DNA of 6,946 nucleotides from Gemmatimonadota bacterium (GTDB lineage: Bacteria > Gemmatimonadota > Gemmatimonadetes > Gemmatimonadales > Gemmatimonadaceae): contig CANGXK010000143.1 of NCBI GenBank assembly GCA_947457715.1, positions 1 through 6,946 on the forward strand. Direction: 5' to 3'. Shown in pieces: positions 1 through 4,982 of this stretch (its first letter is position 1; each line of letters starts with the position of its first letter). The position numbers and the translations under genes are program-made. The notes below the pieces were generated by a model, which was given only the letters and a program-made list of their open reading frames with translations, was not told where the DNA came from and searched no databases.

Positions 1-1523
1 CCAAGGCCGCGGAAGGGCCGGTGTTCAGCTACAAGCTGTCCATCCTGCACTTCTGGTCGCTGGTGTTCATGTACATCTGGGCCGGTCCGCACCACCTGCA
101 CTACACCGCCCTCCCCGAGTGGGCGAGCACCGTTGGCATGCTCTTTTCCGTCATGCTCTGGGCCCCGTCGTGGGGTGGCATGATCAACGGCCTGCTCACG
201 TTGCGCGGTGCTTGGCACAAGGTGGCGTCGGATCCGATCCTCAAGTTCTTCGTGGTCGGCATCACCGCCTACGGCATGTCCACGTTCGAAGGCCCGATGC
301 TCTCGATCAAAAGCGTCAATGCGCTCGCCCATTACACCGACTGGATCATCGCCCACGTGCACACGGGCGCCCTCGGCTGGAACGGCTTCATGACGTTCGG
401 CATGGTGTACTGGCTGCTGCCGCGGCTCTTCCAGACCGAGATCTACAGCAAGAAGGCGATGGAGCTGCATTTCTGGATCGGCTCCGTGGGCATCGTGCTG
501 TACGTCGTCGCGATCTACAGCGCCGGTGTGACGCAGGGCCTCATGTGGCGCGCGTTCGATGAGACGGGACGCCTCGCGTATCCGGACTTCGTCGAGACGG
601 TGCTCAAGCTGATGCCGATGTACTGGATGCGCGTGATCGGCGGCACGTTCTTCATCGTCGGCATGTTCATCTTTGCCTGGAACATCATGATGACGTGGAT
701 GCGTCGCCCCACGACGTACGCCGTGCCCATCATCGAAGCGGCGCCGCTCTCGCCGAAGTACGTGGACGAGCACCCGGCAGTGCCGGCCAGCGGCCTCTGG
801 GCGCGCTTCAACCAGGTGCAGTGGCACCGCGCGTGGGAGCGCGCGCCGATGCTCTTCACGGCGCTGACGATCCTCGCGGTCGTGGTCGCGTCGCTGTTCG
901 AGATTCTGCCCACGTTCCTGATCAAGTCGAACGTGCCCACGATCGCGTCGGTGAAGCCGTACACGCCGCTCGAACTCGCCGGTCGCGACATGTACATCGC
1001 CGAAGGCTGCTTCAACTGCCACTCGCAAATGGTGCGCCCGTTCCGCTACGAGACCGAGCGGTTCGGCGAGTACTCCAAGCCGGGCGAGTCGGTGTATGAG
1101 CATCCGTTCCTCTGGGGCTCGCGGCGCATCGGTCCCGATCTGGCGCGTGAGGGCGGCAAGTACCCCGACCTCTGGCATGTGCGGCACTTCGAAAACCCGC
1201 GCGCCGTCACCGCCAAGTCGATCATGCCGGCGTACGCGCACTTCCTGACCAAGTCGATCGACTTCGAGCAGATCCAGTCGCGGGTCGATGCAATGGCCAT
1301 GGTCGGCGTGCCGTACGGCGACGCGCTGAACAAGGCCCCCGCCATGGCCCGGGAGCAGGCGAAGACGATCGCCGCGGCCATCGTCGAGCAGGGCGGGCCG
1401 CCGGGACTCGAAGACAAGCAGATCGTGGCGATGGTCGCCTACATGCAGCGCCTCGGTCGTGACATCAAGGTGCAGTCCACCGCCGCCAAGCCGGCGCCGG
1501 TGTCCCAGGGAGGATCGAACTGA
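1..1523 (+). CDS. ccoNO: cbb3-type cytochrome c oxidase, fused subunits I and II (CcoN-CcoO), 5' end outside window
   Basis: Catalytic subunit of a cbb3 oxidase (O2 reduction to water at haem b3-CuB) joined in frame to its monohaem cytochrome c subunit. The frame is open from the left edge (first full codon at base 3). Residues below count from the GTG at 21. The CcoN part shows MYIWAGPHHLHYT with the expected cross-link Tyr18 and CuB ligands His24/His25, Glu90 in STFEGP, and HVHTGALGW with His112 (haem b3) and His114 (low-spin haem b). About six helices (VII-XII) are visible up to residue 226. A linker of about 50 residues leads to the CcoO anchor helix (276-301), the haem c motif CFNCH (330-334), the HSQMVRPFR signature and the probable axial Met402 in SIMPAY. 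Helices I-VI, with one low-spin haem His and one CuB His, lie upstream; compared with typical CcoN roughly 230 residues are missing. CcoN ends and CcoO begins on the cytoplasmic side, so the fusion fits the membrane topology. The stop TGA overlaps the ccoQ ATG. Family assignment is very secure. Confidence 0.96.
   Translation, partial: KAAEGPVFSYKLSILHFWSLVFMYIWAGPHHLHYTALPEWASTVGMLFSVMLWAPSWGGMINGLLTLRGAWHKVASDPILKFFVVGITAYGMSTFEGPMLSIKSVNALAHYTDWIIAHVHTGALGWNGFMTFGMVYWLLPRLFQTEIYSKKAMELHFWIGSVGIVLYVVAIYSAGVTQGLMWRAFDETGRLAYPDFVETVLKLMPMYWMRVIGGTFFIVGMFIFAWNIMMTWMRRPTTYAVPIIEAAPLSPKYVDEHPAVPASGLWARFNQVQWHRAWERAPMLFTALTILAVVVASLFEILPTFLIKSNVPTIASVKPYTPLELAGRDMYIAEGCFNCHSQMVRPFRYETERFGEYSKPGESVYEHPFLWGSRRIGPDLAREGGKYPDLWHVRHFENPRAVTAKSIMPAYAHFLTKSIDFEQIQSRVDAMAMVGVPYGDALNKAPAMAREQAKTIAAAIVEQGGPPGLEDKQIVAMVAYMQRLGRDIKVQSTAAKPAPVSQGGSN
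1508..1513 (+). promoter_or_regulatory. Ribosome binding site of ccoQ
   Basis: GGGAGG lies inside the last codons of the ccoNO fusion, 9 bases before the ATG at 1523. It supports the small ccoQ frame as a real gene and its start at the TGATG overlap. Confidence 0.7.
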
Positions 1524-1717
1524 TGAAGCTGTCCGACATCATGAGCTATGCCGATCTCTCGGACTACGCCGAGGTCGCGCTGGTGCTCTTTCTGGGTGTG
1601 TTCGTGGCCATCACCATCCGCACGTTTCTTCCATCGCGCAGTCGCGAGCTCTACGAGATCTCCTTGCTCCCGCTCGAAGACGACCGTGTGATCACGCCCC
1701 GCCACCAGGAGGGCTGA
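1523..1717 (+). CDS. ccoQ: cbb3-type oxidase small subunit CcoQ (FixQ-like)
   Basis: Protein of 64 residues with one membrane helix at about 16-36 (EVALVLFLGVFVAITIRTFL), followed by a basic stretch (PSRSR) and an acidic LPLEDD segment. This layout, a short N-terminus, one helix, then a cytoplasmic tail with a 'LPLxDD' patch, is the typical look of CcoQ/FixQ, which stabilises the assembled oxidase and the association of CcoP. Its place between ccoO and ccoP is the canonical one. The start overlaps the upstream stop by one base (TGATG) and has a good Shine-Dalgarno sequence, so translation is probably coupled. CcoQ proteins are short and poorly conserved, so the call rests on position and architecture as much as on sequence. 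Confidence 0.85.
   Translation: MKLSDIMSYADLSDYAEVALVLFLGVFVAITIRTFLPSRSRELYEISLLPLEDDRVITPRHQEG
1707..1712 (+). promoter_or_regulatory. Ribosome binding site of ccoP (decides the start)
   Basis: A perfect AGGAGG sits 7 bases before the ATG at 1720. The same frame is open back to 1459, but this site together with the typical CcoP N-terminus places the true start at 1720. Confidence 0.85.
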
Positions 1718-1719
1718 CC

Positions 1720-2313
1720 ATGTCCACCCAGAACAAGAAGGACAACAAGGACTTCACATCCACAAACGAGCGGCTCATCGAGCACTCGTATGACGGCATT
1801 CAGGAGTACGACAACCCGATGCCGCGCTGGTGGCTGCTCACGTTCGCCGGCACCGTCATTTTCTCCGTGATCTACCTCTTCAACGTGGGCCCGGTCGGCA
1901 ACGGCAAGGGGCGCGTGGCCGACTACGAAGACGACATGAAGAAGTTTGCGGCCGCGCATCCGGCGCCGACCGGGGGCGACGCGTCCGCGGACCAGCTGCT
2001 GGCGATGGTCAAGGACAAGGATGCCCTGCACGAAGGGGAAGAGACCTACAAGGCGTACTGCGCGTCCTGTCATCGCATGGATGGCGGTGGTCTGATCGGC
2101 CCGAATCTCACGGACAGCGCGTGGATTCACGGTGGACAGATTACCGACATCTACAAAACCGTCGTCAATGGCGTGCTCGAAAAGGGCATGCCGCCCTGGG
2201 GCAAGACGCTCAAGCCTGAAGACGTCGAACAAGTCGTCGCCTACGTGGCATCGTTGCAGGGATCCAATCCCGCGAACCCGAAGGCACCTCAAGGACCACT
2301 GGTTACCCCGTGA
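1720..2313 (+). CDS. ccoP: cbb3-type cytochrome c oxidase subunit III, monohaem form (CcoP/FixP)
   Basis: Membrane-anchored cytochrome c that passes electrons into the cbb3 oxidase; 197 residues. The N-terminus carries the CcoP signature YDGIQEYDNPMPRWW (24-38) leading into a membrane helix at about 38-56. A Lys/Asp/Ala-rich linker (about 62-105) precedes one cytochrome c domain: CASCH at 114-118 binds haem c, GPNLTDSAWIHGG at 127-139 is a conserved family block, and Met157 in KGMPPW is the likely axial ligand. The protein ends in a KAPQG-type tail. Proteobacterial CcoP is about 300 residues with two CxxCH motifs; here only one is present, and the domain resembles the second (C-terminal) one of the dihaem form. 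The frame is intact, so this is a short variant rather than a broken gene. The start lies 2 bases after the ccoQ stop; the end overlaps ccoG by 4 bases (GTGA). Confidence 0.94.
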   Translation: MSTQNKKDNKDFTSTNERLIEHSYDGIQEYDNPMPRWWLLTFAGTVIFSVIYLFNVGPVGNGKGRVADYEDDMKKFAAAHPAPTGGDASADQLLAMVKDKDALHEGEETYKAYCASCHRMDGGGLIGPNLTDSAWIHGGQITDIYKTVVNGVLEKGMPPWGKTLKPEDVEQVVAYVASLQGSNPANPKAPQGPLVTP

Positions 2314-3761
2314 GCTCTGTTGCACCCTCGGGCATTGGGAAACCGCCGTCAGGGCGCGTGCTCCCAACGCTCAACGAAGACGGCAGCCGTCGCTGGATCC
2401 GCCCGAAGCCGTCACACGGAGCGTGGTGGAAAAAGCGACAGGTCGTTGCCTATCTACTGATGGCCGTGTTCTTCGCGGCCCCGCACCTGCGCGTGTTCGG
2501 TAAGCCCGTGTTCCTCATGGACCTGCCGCGTCGCCAGTTCACGCTGATGGGCTACACCTTCCTCCCCACCGATACGCTGCTGTTCATGCTCGTGATGGGC
2601 AGCGGCGTGATCGGCATCTTCCTCATCACCGCGCTCTTCGGGCGCGCGTGGTGTGGCTGGGCCTGTCCGCAAACGGTATATCTCGAATTCCTCTTCCGCC
2701 CGATCGGACGTTGGTTCGACGGCGGATATACCGGCTCGCGAAATCTCGACAAGCAGGGCTCGTGGTTCACGCCGCGACGCATCGCGAAGTACGTCACGTT
2801 CTTTGCCATGGCCCTGTTCGTATCGCACACGCTGCTCGCGTTCTTCGTGGGCACCGATCAGCTCTACGATTGGATGTCCAATCCTCCGGCGGAGCACCCC
2901 ACGGCGTTTTTCTTCGTGGTGCTGTTCACCGGATTGGTGTGGTTCAACTTCACCTACTTCCGTGAGCAGACGTGCCTCATCGTCTGCCCCTATGGCCGCT
3001 GGCAGGCCGCGCTGATCGACCGTCAGTCGGTGATCGTGGCCTACGACTACGTGCGCGGCGAACCGCGCGAGCATGCCAGCAAGACGCGCAACCCGATGGC
3101 CGGCGACTGCATCGACTGCGGGGCCTGCGTACAGACCTGCCCCACGGGCATCGACATCCGCAACGGCCTCCAGATGGAGTGCGTCCATTGCACCCAGTGC
3201 ATCGATGCCTGCGACGACATCATGACGAAAGTCGGTAAGCCCACGGGGCTCATCCGCTACTCCTCACAGGATGCGATTGCCGGCAAGCCGCGGCATTTGC
3301 TGCGCATGCGCACCATTCTCTATCCGGTCGTGCTCACCGTCCTCATCGGCGGGCTCGTCACGGCGCTGTTCCTCAAGGAATCCGCCGACCTCACCGTGCT
3401 GCGCGGTGGCCTCGACGGCCCGTTCGCCGAGGAAGCCGACGGACGCATCTCCAATCAGATTCGCGTCAAGATCACGAATCGCCGCAGTGAAGCGATGGCG
3501 TACACGGTCACGCTCGACGGCATGACCGATGCGGGACTGCGATCCGAGGAGATCACGATCATCGCGCCGGAGAATCCGCTCAAGATCGCAGCCGGCGCCA
3601 CCCGGACCACGAGCCTGTTCGTGCTCATCCCGCGGCGCGGGTTCGAGAACGGCGAGCGCATGATCCGGCTCAATGTCACCGACGGTCGTCGCTATCAGGA
3701 GACGGTGAACTACCGGCTGCTCGGCCCGGTCGGCAACGCTCCCACTGGGAGGACCCCATGA
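2310..3761 (+). CDS. ccoG: cbb3 oxidase assembly factor, membrane polyferredoxin CcoG (FixG/RdxA)
   Basis: Assembly protein of 483 residues. A Rhodobacter capsulatus homologue is reported to act as a cupric reductase, supplying Cu(I) for CuB insertion. About five membrane helices are visible (near 45-60, 88-110, 162-182, 198-216, 335-355). Membrane-proximal cysteine motifs are WCGWACPQ (114-121, C115/C119) and CLIVCPYGRW (222-231, C222/C226). A ferredoxin region has two complete 4Fe-4S sets: C267, C270, C273, C277 and C291, C294, C297, C301. After the last helix, residues about 358-470 are a beta-rich segment matching the FixG C-terminal Ig-like domain, expected in the periplasm. The length fits the family. 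The start is GTG at 2310 in a 4-base overlap with the ccoP stop. The only Shine-Dalgarno-like AAGGA (2291-2295) is 14 bases away, so initiation may depend on coupling. No ATG lies near the expected N-terminus. Confidence 0.96.
   Translation: MSSVAPSGIGKPPSGRVLPTLNEDGSRRWIRPKPSHGAWWKKRQVVAYLLMAVFFAAPHLRVFGKPVFLMDLPRRQFTLMGYTFLPTDTLLFMLVMGSGVIGIFLITALFGRAWCGWACPQTVYLEFLFRPIGRWFDGGYTGSRNLDKQGSWFTPRRIAKYVTFFAMALFVSHTLLAFFVGTDQLYDWMSNPPAEHPTAFFFVVLFTGLVWFNFTYFREQTCLIVCPYGRWQAALIDRQSVIVAYDYVRGEPREHASKTRNPMAGDCIDCGACVQTCPTGIDIRNGLQMECVHCTQCIDACDDIMTKVGKPTGLIRYSSQDAIAGKPRHLLRMRTILYPVVLTVLIGGLVTALFLKESADLTVLRGGLDGPFAEEADGRISNQIRVKITNRRSEAMAYTVTLDGMTDAGLRSEEITIIAPENPLKIAAGATRTTSLFVLIPRRGFENGERMIRLNVTDGRRYQETVNYRLLGPVGNAPTGRTP
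3747..3752 (+). promoter_or_regulatory. Ribosome binding site of ccoH
   Basis: GGGAGG within the last codons of ccoG, 5 bases before the ATG at 3758. It supports the ATGA overlap start of ccoH. Confidence 0.75.
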
Positions 3762-4252
3762 AAGCAGGCATGGCCTGGCCGATCGGCATCACCGCTATTC
3801 TGGGAGCCACCGTCGCCGCCAACCTCGTGATGATGCGGATTGCGAACAATGATCCCTCGTTCGCCGTCGAGCCGGATTACTACAAGAAGGCCGTCTTCTT
3901 CGATTCCACGATGGCGCAGTCGCACCGGAACGTCGATCTCGGATGGACGGTGCAGGCGTTCGCCGATTCACTCGTGGCCGGACAGCCTACACGTCTGCGT
4001 ATCGTCTTGAGCGATGCTCAGGCGCGACCCGTTGCCGGTGCCGTCGTCGAGACGACCGTACTCTTCAACGCGCGGGCCAACGACGTCACGAAGGCCACCA
4101 TGGCCGACGAGGGCGCCGGCGTGTACTCGGCCCCGATGCCGATCAACGCCCCCGGCGAATGGGAAGTGCGGGTAAACGCGCGCCGCGATACCTCGCACTT
4201 TACGGCGAGCACGCGCCTTACCGCCGTGCGTGCGCAGGGTCCCGGACGCTAA
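3758..4252 (+). CDS. ccoH: cbb3 oxidase assembly/maturation protein CcoH (FixH)
   Basis: Protein of 164 residues needed in other bacteria for assembly of a stable cbb3 complex, probably near the CcoN-CcoO core. One N-terminal membrane helix (about 6-27) is followed by the FixH hallmark VEPDYYKKAVFFD (37-49). A periplasmic beta-rich domain follows, with the PGEWEVRV block at 132-139 that is usual near the end of FixH. The length is in the family range. The start ATG overlaps the ccoG stop (ATGA) and has a strong Shine-Dalgarno. No metal-binding Cys motif is present. The position between ccoG and the copper ATPase gene is canonical, apart from the extra SafE-like gene that follows. Confidence 0.92.
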   Translation: MKAGMAWPIGITAILGATVAANLVMMRIANNDPSFAVEPDYYKKAVFFDSTMAQSHRNVDLGWTVQAFADSLVAGQPTRLRIVLSDAQARPVAGAVVETTVLFNARANDVTKATMADEGAGVYSAPMPINAPGEWEVRVNARRDTSHFTASTRLTAVRAQGPGR

Positions 4253-4253
4253 C

Positions 4254-4982
4254 GTGATCGGCACCGCGTCGGGCATTCTGCTCGCCAGTCTGGTCGGCAG
4301 CGTCCACTGTGTGGGCATGTGTGGTGGCTTCGTCTGCTTCTATACAGGCAGCGGCAGTGGCACCAACGCCACGGCGCTGCGCGCGCACGCGATGTACAAC
4401 GTGGGACGACTCACCTCGTACCTGCTGCTGGGGGCGATCGCCGGTGCAATCGGCGCCGGCGTCTCGTCGCTCGGCGCGCTGGCGGGCCTCCAGCACACCG
4501 CCGCCGTCGTGGCCGGTGCCCTGATGATCGGGTGGGCGGCCAGCACCATCGCCGCCCAACGCGGCGTGCGGCTCGGCAGCATACGCACGCCGGAGTCCTG
4601 GCAGCGCGCCATGGGCGGCGTCCTCCATGCCGTGCGTGAGCAGCCGATGACCACGCGGGCCGGGATCACCGGGCTGCTCACGACGATGCTGCCGTGTGGC
4701 TGGCTGTATGTGTTCGTTGCGACCGCGGGCGGAACCGGCAGTGTACGTGCGGGGGTGATCACGATGGCCATTTTCTGGGCCGGTACGCTGCCGGCGCTGG
4801 TGGCCGTTGGCCTCGGAGCCCAGCGGCTCTTTGGCCCGCTGCGCAGTCGCCTGCCGATGCTGAGCGCCGCCCTCGTGCTGGTGATGGGGCTCCTGTCCAT
4901 TTCGGGACGCTTTTCCATGCGACCTGCCGCGACAGCCAGTGGCGGTGATGAACACGCCGCGCACAGACACGTGCTGCCGTGA
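4254..4982 (+). CDS. Sulfite exporter TauE/SafE family (DsbD_2-like) membrane protein, probable copper/redox role in oxidase maturation
   Basis: Polytopic membrane protein of 242 residues. The N-terminal helix holds VGSVHCVGMCGGF (14-26), the HCxGMCGG motif of this family. A paired motif TTMLPCGWLY (143-152, Cys148) resembles the Pro-Cys of DsbD-type transmembrane cores. About six helices are visible (near 3-28, 53-75, 80-100, 136-158, 165-187, 199-216). The C-terminus is a short His-rich tail (EHAAHRH, 233-239) that could bind metal. The family name suggests sulfite export, but members in cbb3 clusters more likely serve copper or thiol handling; that is inference from context. The start is uncertain: GTG at 4254, one base after the ccoH stop, puts the HCxGMCGG helix where family proteins begin; GTG at 4230 would add eight residues (MRRVPDAN) and overlap ccoH by 23 bases. 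Neither has a strong ribosome binding site. The end overlaps ccoI by 4 bases (GTGA). Confidence 0.85.
   Translation: MIGTASGILLASLVGSVHCVGMCGGFVCFYTGSGSGTNATALRAHAMYNVGRLTSYLLLGAIAGAIGAGVSSLGALAGLQHTAAVVAGALMIGWAASTIAAQRGVRLGSIRTPESWQRAMGGVLHAVREQPMTTRAGITGLLTTMLPCGWLYVFVATAGGTGSVRAGVITMAIFWAGTLPALVAVGLGAQRLFGPLRSRLPMLSAALVLVMGLLSISGRFSMRPAATASGGDEHAAHRHVLP

Noticed and set aside
21..1523. GTG at 21 as a true start, with GGAAGGG (11-17) resembling a ribosome binding site
   Set aside because: It falls in the middle of CcoN, just before helix VII, and the frame is open to the left edge with plausible CcoN residues. A start here would lose half of the catalytic subunit; the spacing of 3 bases is also too short.
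1459..1719. Upstream extension of the ccoP frame to 1459
   Set aside because: The extension overlaps ccoNO and ccoQ in another frame and has an Arg/Pro/Ser-rich composition unlike any CcoP. A perfect AGGAGG and the family N-terminus set the start at 1720.
1713..1719. Possible internal promoter or terminator between ccoQ and ccoP, or at the other gene junctions
   Set aside because: Gaps are at most 2 bases and I see no hairpin followed by a T run, nor an FNR-like box at any junction. Control elements are expected upstream of the window.
2454..3188. Antisense open frame of 244 codons opposite ccoG
   Set aside because: It is His/Glu/Arg-rich with no domain and is fully covered by the well-supported ccoG on the + strand.
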